Assembly (NCBI GenBank): GCA_002104935.1
Contig: MCGT01000001.1
Location: forward strand, 1,726,260-1,790,259
Direction of reading: 5' to 3'
DNA length: 64,000 bases
Source: Hesseltinella vesiculosa
Lineage: Eukaryota; Mucoromycota; Mucoromycetes; Mucorales; Cunninghamellaceae
The notes under the pieces are model-generated. The model had not been told where the DNA came from and did not search any database. It worked only from the letters and a program-made list of their open reading frames with translations. Position numbers and translations under genes: made by a program. This document shows positions 1 to 11,540 of this stretch, in pieces; the stretch's first letter is position 1, and every line of letters begins with the position of its first letter.

Positions 1-539
1 TCAAAATATCGCAGCAAAATGGGAGGCCGGAATAGCTCGCACAAGATTGTTGTCAGGCAAATCATCATGGGTATTCACTGGAAGGTGGAAAGAGCTGTTG
101 TTTAATAAAAATGAAAATTAAGTGGGCCTGTCCTCCTGAGTTTGGGGAGCTTCATTTAAGAAGGATCGACATTTTTACCAGGATTAATATTTTCCGAGAT
201 TCTTTCGTTATGGAGGGGAGCTTTTTACAGAAACAACGACTTCCTATTATTTCTATTATTTGATGCCTAGGTGAAATATACGCTGGGGGTGGGTTTAGCT
301 CTTGCTTTGAACAAAAACAAAAGCAACACGACGGCCGTTGGATCGACAAGCGCACTGAGGTTAAACAAAGGCTGCCTGGCAAAAGGGCTAGGGACAAAGG
401 AAAGATTGATTCTTGAACAAAAATAAGCTTTCTTTATTTTTAGGTACACTCCAGAGTAGCAAGATTATTCAAATGAGAATGATTTTGGGGGGGTTTATCT
501 ATATATAAAAAAGGTGGGAGTCCATCTCTACTGACAGGC
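1..539. other. Left edge, no gene supported
   Basis: No reading frame here looks like a protein. The right part, next to the stop codon at 540, is probably the 3' untranslated region of the ADP/ATP carrier gene that reads leftwards. Confidence 0.5.
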
Positions 540-1960
540 TTAGTACTTCTTGCCGAAGACAGCAACTTGGAGGTAGTCTAGAAAATCATGAAAAAAACAA
601 TTAGGTCTGGCCAGCAAAAGTTCAATGTCAAAGCTTACCATAACCAGACAACACACCAGCACCAGCGATGGCACGGAGAATGTTAGCACCGGCACCCTTG
701 AACAAAGACTTGGTGCCTTCGTTCTTGACGATTTCACGGAAACAGGCCAAAGAAGAGTCATACTTGACGGCTAGAAAATAAAGAAAAACGAGTCAGCCAT
801 CGTTGATGCCTCTTTCTAAATTTTGAAAAAACTTACCAGCACCGGAAGTCATCATCTGAGTTTAAGATAGCCACAGAAAAAAAAAAAAAGAAGCAGAAAA
901 TCAGAAAAGGAAAGAAATGAGTAAAACTTAGTTAAAAAAAAAGGGGGACAATAAAACCTTACCATACGACGACGGACGGTATCAATGGGGTAAGAAGCGA
1001 GACCAGCACCAGTGGTAACAGCCCAGCCCAACAAGAAGGAAGCCAAGAAGGAGTCCTTGAGGTTATCGGGCATGATGGGCTTGATGGAATCGTACATACC
1101 GAAGTACAGACCACGGTAGACAATGATACCAACACAAGAAATGTTGAAACCACGGTACAGACCGGCAATACCATCGGAAGCCAAGGTCTTACGGTAGACA
1201 TCGACCAGACCGTTGAATTGACGTTCACCGCCACCCTTGGTGGACTTGGCATCGTTAGCAAGACGGGTACGAGCATAATCCAAAGAGTAGACGAAGCTGG
1301 AATGGAGAGAAAAAAAAAAGTCAGGGACCAAAAAAAAAAAAAAAAATCGAAGGCTTGTGTTTTCGCGCTCCGCCACAAACACCCATGTCCGGACCGATTT
1401 TTTTGTCCGGCAAAATAAACAAAAAAAAAAAAAACTTACAACAAAGAACAGGCACCAGCAGCACCACCGGAAGCCAAGTTACCGGCGAACCAGGCCCAGT
1501 AGCCATCCTTCTTCTTGTCCTTGTTGAACATACGCTTGAACTTATCCTTGAAAGCAAAGTTCAAAGCTTGGGTAGGGAAGTAACGGATAACGTTGGCAGT
1601 GTTACCGCGCCACATGGAGGCCAAACCTGTCAAGAGAGGATGTGAGCGGCTGTGTAGAGTAGAATGGGCGGTGTTTACCTTCGTCCTTGACGGTACGGGA
1701 GAAACAGTCAGCAATGCCCTTGTAGGGGTGGGAGAGACGACCTTGCTTGATCATTTCGTCTTGGTTTTGGATCAAGAGCTTGATACGTTCAATAGGGGCA
1801 GCAGCAGTCTTGGAGACAGCGGCGGAGACACCACCCATCAAGAAGTCCTAGATGTGATTGAAAAAACGTGCGTTGAGTAAGTTTTACATCTAGGGAGAGT
1901 TTCAAAGACAGATAGGCTACTTACGATGGCGAACTTGTTTTGTTCAGCGAAGGAGGACAT
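540..1960 (-). CDS. Mitochondrial ADP/ATP carrier (adenine nucleotide translocase)
   Basis: Exchanges cytosolic ADP for matrix ATP across the inner mitochondrial membrane. I can build seven exons: 1925-1960, 1679-1847, 1440-1626, 963-1296, 837-855, 639-770 and 540-577, all with GT-AG introns and matching phases, giving 915 nt and a 304-residue protein, the normal length for the family. The three mitochondrial-carrier repeats are visible, including the PIERIKLL and PIDTVRRR signatures. The diagnostic RRRMMM motif of ADP/ATP carriers is split by an intron: RRRM ends the exon at 963 and MM begins the 19-nt exon at 837-855. The protein starts [12 protein letters not shown] and ends with FGKKY. 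The very short penultimate exons and the A/T-run introns are typical of this window. Function is certain from the family signature; the exact paralogue is not. Confidence 0.96.
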
Positions 1961-3062
1961 TTTTAAATATAAATGTACAGAGGAGTGGGGTTGCTAAAAA
2001 GTTAGAGAAAGAAAAAAGAAGAAGAAAAAAAGGAGTAAACAAGAGCAATTACTTTATAAGCTGTGAATGAAATAGCAAGAAAAAATTTTTCCAGCCATTT
2101 GAGGGGCGATGCAGTTTGATTGGAGGAACACAATGTTTTCTTTTTTTCTTTCCAAGCTGCCAGGGGGGGGTGGACAAGTTTTGATCTCCTTGTTTTTTTT
2201 TTTGAAAAGACGTTGCAAGGCCGGTGACTATTTTTGGTCAAGACGTCCAGCTGGCGATTTCTCCCTTTGATGAAAAAAAACCAAGCAACCAGCTCCCTGA
2301 TATTTTTTTGTCTGTCTTTCGCTCATCCAAGCAAGACAACTAAAAAAAGGCTGTTCCGCTTTACCCAATGGAACCTTTTCCGGGAGGGACCGGGATGATG
2401 ACAAAAATCTCCAAAGTCAAATGTCGCCAGTCTGCATATTTCCCCTTTATTTTTAAGCGTCAATGCCCAGTGCTTTTCCATTTTCTTGTCAGTGACATGC
2501 CAACCACGTGAAGCATTTATTTCTAAACTCACTTGCAATTATCTGGCATACTCTCTGCCTGCCCTTGAGCTAATTTGGTGTCCTAAAAAAAAAAAAAAAA
2601 TAGGGCCCTGGATCATGTGCGTAAAAAAAAAAAAAAACCATGGTAGAGAGGTTGTTGAACGAGTTCTGATTTGGAAACACATTGCCCGTAGTGGACTTGG
2701 ATCATGTGTGCAGAAAAAAAACACCAGGGGAAAAAGCAGCCAGGGCCGGACGAAAATCGTAAAGCAAAAACAGAGTTGAACCAACAACGACTCGAGCTCG
2801 GAATGAGCCAGCTGGGCAGCTCGGCAGCTTGGTCCCCGGCAACCCTCCTTCTACCCTTTCCATTTGGCATGAAAATGCGCAAGGACGATTTTCCTAACCT
2901 TGTAGCTTGCGGCATGTTTCTATCGGCCAGCTTTCTGGCAACGATGGTTTTTTTTTTTATCAACAACGTATTTATTTATCACGCAACAAGTGTATCGAAA
3001 AGAAATTGTATAATGCAATGAGGGTTCTAGATATAAAAAAGAAAGGGCCATCCATTCTTTTT
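1961..3062. other. Intergenic: ADP/ATP carrier promoter side and EF-2 3' side
   Basis: No gene is supported. The left part must contain the carrier promoter and the right part the EF-2 3' untranslated region. Between 2585 and 2720 two stretches beginning GGATCATGTG, each running into a poly(A) tract, form a short imperfect direct repeat. Overlapping reading frames here are low-complexity and have no family resemblance. Confidence 0.5.
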
Positions 3063-6000
3063 TTACAACTTGTCATAGTAGTTTTCGTAGCCGGGAATCT
3101 CTTCCTTGAGACCCTTGCGCTTACGGATGGTCTTGACGATTTCTTGGGTCTTACCAGGTTCCAAGGGAGTACCTTGCATGGCTTGCCAGTGATCGAAGAC
3201 AGCTTGAGGGAAGGCTTGACCAGAGGTGGCGGCACGGAGATCGCTGGAGAAACCGAAGGATTCGTTGACGGGCAAGTAAGCCTTGACGGTCATCATGGGG
3301 GTACCGATCTTTTGTTCTTCAGAGAAGACAACACCACGACGACGGTTAAGAACAGAGTAGATACCACCGATGGCAGATTCGGGACATTGGACTTCGACTT
3401 GGTACATGGGTTCTTGGATACCGGGAGTGGCAGTCAAGACGGAGGCGTACACGACACGACGGAAGGTGGGGATGATTTGACCACCACCACGATGGATAGC
3501 ATCAGCGTGAAGAGTGACATCCAAGATGTTGAAGCGACAACCACGCAAGTTTTCTTCGCACATAGGGCCTTCCTTGGTGGCCCATTGGAAAGCGGCAACA
3601 CAAGAATCCTTGATTTCGTTCAAGTATTGGACAGCCTTGGTGACATCGACAACCAAGTTAGGACCGGTGGCGTCGGGACCGAAACACCAGATCTTACGGG
3701 CTTCAGTGACATCCCAGTTGAATTCGTCGGCCAAGATACGGGCACGGGCCTTGAAATCGTCCTTGGGACCGACCTTGCCTTCTTCGATGGCCTTGGACAG
3801 TTCTTCGTCGATAGGCATGGCCTTCATGTAGACACGGTTGTGCTTGTTGGGAGACTTGGACAAACAGTCGATGGAGGATTCGGCAGTGACGGTTTCACGG
3901 TATTGGACAACAGGGTCACCGGTGCGAATGGGGACTTGAGCGTGGTCTTCTTCCAAATCCTTCAAACAGATTTCCAAGTGCAATTCACCAGCACCGGCAA
4001 CAATGTGTTCACCAGAGTCGGAGGTGAAGGTCAACACACAGGGATCGGACTTGGCCAAACGCTTGAGACCTTCGACGAGCTTGGGCAAATCGTTGGCGTT
4101 CTTGACTTCGACGGCCACTTGCACGACAGGGGAGACAGAGAACTTCATGACCTTCATGTTGTGGGCAACTTCAGAGGTGGTGATGGTACCGGACTTGACC
4201 AAGAATTGATCGACACCAACAAGACCGATGATGTTACCAGCGGGACAGTCATCGATGGCTTCGACACCACGACCCATCATGAGGACGGTACGTTGGATGG
4301 ACTTGACGTGCAAATCGGTCTTGGTACCGGGAACAAAGTTGGGGCCTTGGATACGGACCTTCATACCGGCACGGGCAGTACCAGAGAAGACACGACCGAA
4401 AGCGTAGAAACGACCCTTGTCAGAGGTGGGCACCATCTTGGAGACGTACAACATCAAAGGACCCTTGGGGTCACAGTCACGGATACCGATGGCACATTCG
4501 TCATCAGCGGGACCTTCGTACAAGTTGGGCACACGATAACGTTGGGAGGTTTGGGGAGAGGGCAAGTGGATACAGATCATTTCCAAAAGAGCGTCACCAC
4601 AGGGCAAGAACTTGCGCATGACAACCTTGAGCAATTGCTTGCCTTCCAAGTCCTTTTCGTCGGACTTCAAGTTGATTTCCAACTTTTCGACCAAGGTGTT
4701 GACTTGGTCCTTCTTGAAGTTCATGACAGCATCGAAGATCTTGAAGATAGGGTCCAAGATGAACATGTTGAAAGCACGTTCCAAAGGCTTGCCATCGGCA
4801 CCAGTGCTCTTGGTGGACCACTTCTTGGTCTTGGGGTTGAAGTAGTTTTCGCCCCACAACTTTTGCATCATCTTTTCCTTGTCGACACCGAACTTCTTGG
4901 AGTAGCGGACAGCGAATTGACGCAAGGTGAAACCCCAACCGTGCAAAGCAGAGGCAAAGGCAACGGTACCGTTTTCAGGCTTGACTTGGACATCACCAAG
5001 AGCTTCATCAAAGTAGGTGGCAATGATGACGTTGACGGATTCAATGGTACGAGCAAAGGCCTGGAAAAAAAACAAATCAGCCATCGATGCTGCGAACAAC
5101 AAAAGGGGGAGTGAAAGAACTTACGTTGTACAATTCTTCCTTGCCCAATTGCAATTCCAAAAGAGCACGATCAACCTTGTTGATGACAACAACAGGCTTG
5201 ATACGTTCACCAAGGGCTTGACGCAACACGGTTTCGGTTTGGACACACACACCGTCGATACAGTCAACAACGACCAAAGCACCATCAGTGACACGGAGAG
5301 CAGCAGTGACTTCAGAAGAGAAATCAACGTGCCCGGGGGAATCGATCAAGTTGATCAAGAAATCAGGACCTGCAAAAGAAAAAAAAAATTAGAAATTGAG
5401 TTCGTCATCCACTTCCAAAAAAAAATTTTTTGTTCCCCCCCTCTTTTCTTGCGCCACCGAGGCGCAGGTGGATTGCTTACCATCGGTCTTTTGGTTCTTG
5501 ATTTCCTTGACATCTTCAGGATCGGGAAGTTGGAAATAAAGAGAGATGGCAGTGGACTTGATGGTAATACCACGTTCTTGTTCATCGGCACGGGTATCCA
5601 TGAAACGGGTTTCACCAGCACGACCAGTGGAGATAATACCAGCCTTGGCGACCAAAGAGTCAGACAAAGTAGACTTGCCGTGATCGACGTGAGCAATAAC
5701 GGACATGTTACGGACGTTGGTGACCTTGTCCATCAAGCCACGGATTTCATCGATAGTGAAATTCTATGAAAGTAGCATAAAGAGGTGGGAAGGTTAGGTT
5801 CTTTCCCAATGAATCAGGTAGGCAGGGGGCTTGAGGCCTGTTGCTAGTAACTTACAACTAATCAAATGATGAACAGACAAGAGAGAGAGAAAAAGGGACA
5901 GCACAAGGGGTTCATAGTAATATGGAGAAATAGGATATGAGTGAAACTTGACCCTTTGACAATCATTCCCCCCTTTTTCCTTAGTGGCATCCATCCATCC

Positions 6001-6103
6001 ATTCATCCATCAGGATTAGCATCATCTGTCACATGCCATCTTGCCCAGTGGCAAGAAGACGATCCCTTTGGTAACCAACTGTCTCTAGTGAGTTCTTACC
6101 CAT
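3063..6103 (-). CDS. Translation elongation factor 2 (eEF2), with a predicted 2-nt micro-exon
   Basis: GTP-dependent ribosomal translocase. Large exons at 5481-5763, 5125-5369 and 3063-5060 encode the G domain (AHVDHGKS P-loop, DSPGHVDF and NKVDR motifs), the diphthamide-histidine loop (ADAIHRGGG) and the C terminus ending NYYDKL. The 5481-5763 exon begins at the third conserved residue (NFTIDEIRG), so two codons, Met-Val, must come from upstream in phase 0. I find ATGG at 6100-6103 in a strong start context (AAG before ATGG) directly followed by donor GTAAGA, and a two-base TT at 5856-5857 bracketed by TAG and GTAAGT. Joining ATGG, TT and AAT gives Met-Val-Asn. Total 4+2+283+245+1998 nt = 844 codons including stop, that is 843 residues, matching the usual 842-844. 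The three large exons are certain; the first two tiny exons are inference. Confidence 0.93.
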
Positions 6104-6998
6104 CTTGTACGAGCCAACACTTAAAGAAGAGTGAGAGTGAGAGGAAGAAAAAGAAAAAAAAAACATCACCACTTGAATTGAATTTTACCTTGGTGCTCTG
6201 TCATTTCAAACTCCCATTGGCTGGCAGCGTTCTCGTCATTCATTGTCAGAGGCGGGCTGAGTCGAAAAAAAGGAACAGATTTGAGTAACGCATCGTGGAC
6301 AAAAGCTTCGATCTGATATGTTCAGATGTTAACCAGCAAAGAAATGCGTCGTTAATTCTTTACCTGTTCATGCAAGACCAACCAACACAAAGTTTGACAG
6401 CTCGTGTTGTCAACAACCTTGTTTACACCAAATGGTTGTGCATGGGAAAAAAAAAGAAAGTGGCAACACTCCAATGGCTGGCCGGGTCATGTGGATTCCA
6501 GTTGGTGAGAAACAAGGAGGCATCCATGTAACTATTGACACAACAGACGCATTCGCATCAATGAAAACCACGCTTTATGTTGTACTAAGTGGTTGTTTAG
6601 CCTTCACCTTGTGAATCACTTTGCCCATCCATGAAAAATTTTTTTGACTGGCGATGGGTGACGACATTGTGAAGTATATTGAATGAATGCCACTGTCATA
6701 AAAAGACATGTATAGGAGAAATGAAAAAGTTAAGTGAAAAGCCAAGAAGTGAGGTGCCATTCAGCGTACTTTTCTCTTCTTCTTTACCAAAGTGCTTTTG
6801 GTTTAGCACGACCATAGACCAATGACGTTCATGCAGAAATGAGGGTATCCATACAGTGTCATTGTTGTGCAATGGAGAACGTTAGACAATAAAAATAATG
6901 GTGGCCAATGATTCAAAGAAAGATTCAAAACAGGCAAGAGAGAGTGAAATGGGAAAGAGAAAGGGAAGAGAAAATCGCGTGCGGTTTTTCAAAACACC
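6104..6998. promoter_or_regulatory. Upstream region of EF-2 and 3' flank of the transporter gene
   Basis: About 0.9 kb without a supported gene. It lies upstream of the inferred EF-2 start, so it should hold the promoter and 5' leader of that highly expressed gene. The mirror-side contains the 3' end of the nucleotide-sugar transporter. A CCCATTGGC (CCAAT-type, inverted) lies near 6213-6221. No other structure is clear. Confidence 0.35.
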
Positions 6999-8215
6999 TC
7001 AATTTTTTTTTTTAGTGGGAAGACCGTAGAGAAAGGTAGCTAAAAGGACAATGCTGGCACCGACTAAAAAGGAACCGTTGGGGCTAAAGTCAAAAAAGAG
7101 AGTGCTGAGGAGGCTCGACAGGAGGATGGACACAGACGTGGCAAAGGCTTTGAGGATGTTGTCGGCGTATTTCATGACCAGGGCAACAGCAAAACCCCCA
7201 GAGCCTGGTTGAAGATCACAATCCACGTTGATAGATGGTAGCCATAAAAGAAGCCATGGTGCCACACAAATGACCAGTCATTGAGTAGCAAAGCCAGCAC
7301 AGCAAACAACAAGGTGCACAGCCCAAGCTGCAGATTCCGGATCCACAGGTTTGTCGGGCCGGCTTTTTTGAGGATCTTTTCAAAAGAACAGCCTGCAAAG
7401 CCTGACGACAGGCAGCTGAGAAGGACGGCGATCAGACCAGTCCAGGAGGACGTGGGGGAGGAGCTATCACAACTCGAGGCGGATTCGTCCAGGGGAGACC
7501 ACTGCACAAGCGTGACGCCCATCATGAGCAGCATGAGTGCTAGCCATTGTCGAGGCACAAGCTGCCGTTGAAGCAAATACATCGAGAACATGGCGGTGGA
7601 CAAGATCTTGAGCTGGTAGGTCACCTGGAACGTAGCAGCTTCGAGATGACTTAGGGCAATGTACAGCAGATTGTTCTGGATCGCGTAGAGACTGGCGGGT
7701 ATCAACATGTAAAGGAGATCAGTAGACAATAGATGGTGGCGGAGCTCTTGCTTCCAGAGCACACAAAGGTTTGGCACAGATGCATGTTGCCAAAGAACAT
7801 GCACGCATACCAGCAGCTTGACACACTCCACCATGACCACCGCAGTCGAAGCTACATACAGCTCGGTGGGATCATTGTTAGTGACCCTGGACTGTCGCAT
7901 CACTAGCACAAGAATGCTGTTCTGGATCACAAGCACCAACAATGACAGTTGTTGCAAGGACAAGCCCCACGGCAATGGATCTATAGTTCACAATTGATAA
8001 GATTGCCTTGTTCTATGTGATAAAAGCATAGCTTACATGGAGGATCATTTGGAGGTGGCGTGGCCAGCGGCAAAAGAGGGGCTTGCCTTTTAGGAATCGT
8101 TCTTCTGGAAGAAAAAAGTGACATCCACAGGCATGGCTTGGGTAGTGAAATCAGAAAAAGTCTGAAAAGAAAAAAAAAAAAAAAAACGTTGGCAAAGGGG
8201 GTTGGATCCATTTTA
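6999..8215 (-). CDS. SLC35A-type nucleotide-sugar (UDP-galactose/CMP-sialate-like) transporter, one-base frameshift
   Basis: Predicted Golgi antiporter that exchanges cytosolic nucleotide-sugar for luminal nucleoside monophosphate. The main exon (7980 downward) encodes repeated hydrophobic spans and the family hallmarks: LVLVMRQSR near the start, NNLLYIALSHLEAATFQVTYQLKI, split here into shorter recognisable pieces, and KYADNILKAFATSVSI near the end. The reading frame breaks at the C5 run 7195-7199: the frame carrying FNQA runs out, and the frame carrying FAVALVMKYADN starts; one extra G in that run would restore the canonical order. An upstream exon ends at about 8038 (coding ...NDPP) and splices to about 7979; the first exon and start codon, probably between 8100 and 8215, are not resolved. 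Either a real null allele or a homopolymer sequencing error. Confidence 0.8.
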
Positions 8216-8334
8216 CCGAGTTTCCACCTCCGCTGAACGATCTGCCCAATTGGCTCAGATCGTCGAGTCCATGCTTGACAATGACCTTTACTCAACTGCA
8301 AGAGGGCACACAAAAAGGTCTCTAACTCACGCAA

Positions 8335-9100
8335 GGCACAACAACATGTATTCCAGTAAATTGGCGAGCTAAGAATTCGCTCGCCTCCACATGCTTTGCA
8401 TTTATTTCATTGGCTTACCAACAGGCAGACTGTCAAATTACTATGGGCAGCCTGTTCTTATTGGCTAAAAAGATAATAAGGACATGGGTGATGCGAGAGG
8501 ACAGCTGATTGTTCTCCGCAGGCGTTTAGCATGATTTGCCGAGGCTGCTCGCCAACCTCATTGCTTGGATTTGGCGTGGAGCTTTTTTTTTTTTTTTTTT
8601 TTCAACCATGGGAAGATTTTCAATTTTTTTAACTCTTCTTTCCAAAGTTTTGATGTACTTTTGAAGATGGAATCGCTTGAAGATAAAATGACGAACCAGA
8701 ACAGTAGCCTGTCAAAGAGTGTTTACCCGATGCCTACAGGCAAACAGCGGCTGATTGCTCTGGAGCACCTTGGCTGCACGTTCCGCGAAGGTGACCATGA
8801 TGTGGTGAAAATCGCCACGCCTTCCCCACCACAAAATAGCCAACCTGGTCAAGAGGATCGCATACCCACCTTTATCCACCGACGCCCCGAGCACTTGCAA
8901 TAATAAAAGATGCCTTTCTACAGGACTTCCAGCAGAGAAGAAAAAAATGTCAGTGTCGGAATCGAACCACCAAGTTTTTATATTTCCCCAGCCAATGAAA
9001 TCGTCCACCCAATAAAGGTTGCCGTGCCCCTCAAATTTTTTTTTAAAAGGAGTTTTGGGTTGTTTTCTTTCTTCTTCTTCATCTCTCATCATCTGTTACT
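8335..9100. other. Spacer between transporter and tropomyosin; no supported gene
   Basis: Contains an 18-T run at 8583-8602 and A/T-rich sequence. Two overlapping open frames on opposite strands (about 8667-8903 and 8712-9092) have no recognisable family and no splice support. A tRNA B-box-like sequence (GGTTCGATTCC on the minus strand, about 8959-8969) is followed by a T run, but no cloverleaf can be drawn. The right end must hold the tropomyosin promoter. Confidence 0.4.
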
Positions 9101-9770
9101 ATGGAAAAGTTCAAGGAAGTAAGTAAAGCAACGACGACAGTCATGGCGGAGGGATAGGCTTTGTGAAAGGATGATGAAGAAAAGACAATGAGTTAAAAAG
9201 GTTGGCCTTTTACTGTTTGCTCATTTTTTTTTTTTTTTTTTGCATCGCTTTCTCTCTCTTTGAACCTGTTTGGTAGAAACTCGCCTCTCTTCGCAAAGAA
9301 ATCGACACTGCTCGTGACCGTGCTTCTGTCCTTGAGGAAGAAGTGACCAAGTTGGAATCGCAACATTCCCAAAAGGATGACGACCTTACCAACTTGCAAG
9401 AACGTGCCAAGCTCTTGGAAGAACAATTGGAAACAGCTGAAGTCGACTTGAAGGAAGCTACCGCCAAGTAAGTTTGAAAAAAAAGAGTGCTCTCTACGTG
9501 GCAGGATGAAGAGAAGGCGAGAACGGTGGTGTGGAAGGACTCATTTGATGAAGATGAAAAACAAATTCGTCAACTCATTCGAACCTCGTGGTCCTCTCTA
9601 TTTTTAGCTTCCGTGAAGCCGATTTGCGTGCTGAACAGTTGGGCAAGAAGGCTTTCACTTTGGAGCGTGAAGTCAAGGGTGTTGAAAAGAAGATCAACGA
9701 CATCAATGAAAAATACGACACTGCCAAGGCTGAGCTCAAGGATTTCGAAGAACAACTCGAAGGTGTCTAA
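9101..9770 (+). CDS. Tropomyosin (short fungal form)
   Basis: Actin-cable-stabilising coiled-coil protein. Exons 9101-9118 (MEKFKE), 9277-9467 and 9608-9770 join in phase to 372 nt, giving 123 residues. The sequence is an uninterrupted charged heptad pattern with no Pro, starts like yeast/fission-yeast tropomyosins (MxKxxEK), and its C-terminal half aligns with the Cdc8/Tpm2 end (AELKDFEEQLEGV, compare family ends of the type AELDEVHQALEDL). The length is 38 residues below the usual 161 of Tpm2 and Cdc8. I checked both introns (158 and 140 nt) for a missed in-phase coiled-coil exon and saw none. N-terminal Met-Glu instead of Met-Asp is compatible with N-acetylation. Identity is confident; the short length is the odd feature. 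Confidence 0.9.
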
Positions 9771-9872
9771 TTCTCTTTATTATATCTGTGCCGACTTGGA
9801 TATCCCAAATTCTCCCTTCAACAATTAAAAAAAAAACGATAAAAAAAAAGGACGCGGTGGAAAGAGATTTTT

Positions 9873-11204
9873 TTAATAATCGACCTTGACTGTGAGATCA
9901 GGGCCAGTGCCGGCGGGCACCACCCCAAAGGGGTTGATTTGACGATGTGACATGTAATAATGCTTCTTGATGTGATCCAAGTTGAACGTGGCAGCAACAC
10001 CTGGGATTTGGTAAATATGGCGAGCCCACTTCAAGATATGGGGATAGTCTTTTTCAATGGTCTTGATGTTGCACTTGAAATGGCCGACATACACGGGGTC
10101 AAACCTAAAGACAGGACGAGAAAAAAAACAATGAGCTGTCTGAATCGTCCAGCTTCCCTTCCACACAAGTCTTACCGAACGATGGTGGTCCAAAGACGGA
10201 TGTCAGCCTCGGTCAGTTGATTGGCTACCAGGTACCTGTTTGTGGAAAAATGAGCTTCCACCTTGTCCAGCCAGGTAAAGATATTGTAAACATGGTTTTC
10301 ATCTAATAGGGCGAAAAGGCTGATCAATCTCACGTCTGGGATGTAAAATCGAAAAAATGAAGCTTACATGCTTCCTGGGTAGAGGCAAAGCCAGATTTGT
10401 AGACACCGTTGTTGATGTTATCGTAGATGGGGGTGTTCCAGTCATCGATCTCTTTTTGAAGGGCTTCGGGATAAAAGTTCAGGGCCTTTTTATCCTCGGG
10501 GACGAATTCATTGAAGGCTGTGTTAAGCATACGGATGATCTCGGATGATTCGTTGTTGACAATGGTGTTAAGCTTCTTGTCCCACAGCACAGGCACAGTA
10601 AAGCGGCCGGAATAGTCAGGATTAGCCTTGAAATAGAATTCACGCAAGTATTGGGCATGCAGCTCCTTGGGAGGAGGAATCGCTCCAGGACATTCTTCGG
10701 GGGTCGAGAATTTCCTGCAAAAAAAAAGGGATGAGTCCTTTTTGATTTGCCCAAAGCCATGTCTTACCATCCATTTTCACCGAGCAAAAAGTCCACCACT
10801 GTGATATCAATCACTGATTCCAAGCCTTTGAGAGCTCGTACAACGAGAGTTCGATGGGCCCAAGGACAAGCCAAAGAGACATGTCTTTTTTTTTTTTTAT
10901 GAAAAAAATAAAAACGGGAGTGAGCAGAGAGTGATAATAATAATAATGAAAAGACGCGTGTCAAGACTATGCTTTTTTTTTCACTACATCAAAAACTTAC
11001 AGTACATAACGGCCACTATTAGAAGAGGTCACGGTTAGTTATCTTGGAGGTTATCTAGTGAAAGAATGAAGTCTCTTACGGCTCGGCAGCAAACTTGGCA
11101 TTGCGATCCGGAGACACGACATCGCGGAAGCTTGATACTTGGCGACGGAACTCACCATCTTTAGCAGAGGCCCATTTCAAGATTTTAGGCTGTTCAGTAG
11201 TCAT
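9873..11204 (-). CDS. Glutathionyl-hydroquinone reductase (Xi-class GST, ECM4/YqjG family)
   Basis: Reduces glutathionyl-hydroquinones with release of GSSG. About five exons. N-terminal half has a thioredoxin fold with the Xi-class catalytic motif ACPWAHR (Cys nucleophile, about 10,825-10,870), followed by ITVVDF, the conserved FTVPVLWDKK and NNESSEIIRML segments, and an all-helical C-terminal domain with the typical ITRL/ADIRLW-type stretch (TEADIRLWTTIVRFDPVY) and a closing NPFGVVPAGTGPDL tail. The cytosolic-type start ATG is at 11204 (MTTEQPKILKW). An in-frame ATG at 11267 would add 21 residues, MNTLRFRLRPLSSSYFIFKR then Thr, rich in Arg/Ser with no acidic residue, which looks like a mitochondrial presequence. 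Convergent with tropomyosin, with about 100 bp between stops. Confidence 0.93.
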
Positions 11205-11540
11205 TGTACGTTTAAAGATAAAATAAGATGAAGAAAGAGGTCGCAATCGAAACCGTAAAGTGTTCATGGATAAGAAACAGCGCGGGAAAAAAAAAACTCG
11301 TCTTTTTGTGCGTGTGACGACAGCGGCATTTAGATTTGTCAGAGGTGACATTGTCCGCTCTGATTGGCACACATCGTTTCTTAGGAATCATCCTGCATGA
11401 GTCAGCAAATGTCCCCCATGTTCTACGTTTTGGATGTTTGGAGTTATTTTTTTTTTATTATTTTCTTTCATCAGAGTGCACAGTTTTTTTTTTTTTTTTT
11501 GAAACGTTTTTTTCAGGATTTTTTTTTTTCGTCCATCGTC

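Noticed and set aside
2907..5114. Long plus-strand open frame of 735 codons opposite EF-2
   Set aside because: It is the antisense shadow of the strongly codon-biased EF-2 exon; composition is rich in Asp/Gly/Thr repeats and has no family resemblance.
8667..8903. Small plus-strand gene MESLEDKMTNQ...
   Set aside because: No splice support, no family, and an equally long open frame lies on the opposite strand.
8951..8990. tRNA B-box-like GGTTCGATTCC on the minus strand followed by a T run
   Set aside because: No acceptor, D or anticodon stem can be drawn in the 100 bases upstream.
9119..9607. A missed tropomyosin exon inside either intron
   Set aside because: Neither intron contains an in-phase, stop-free heptad-like stretch bounded by splice sites.
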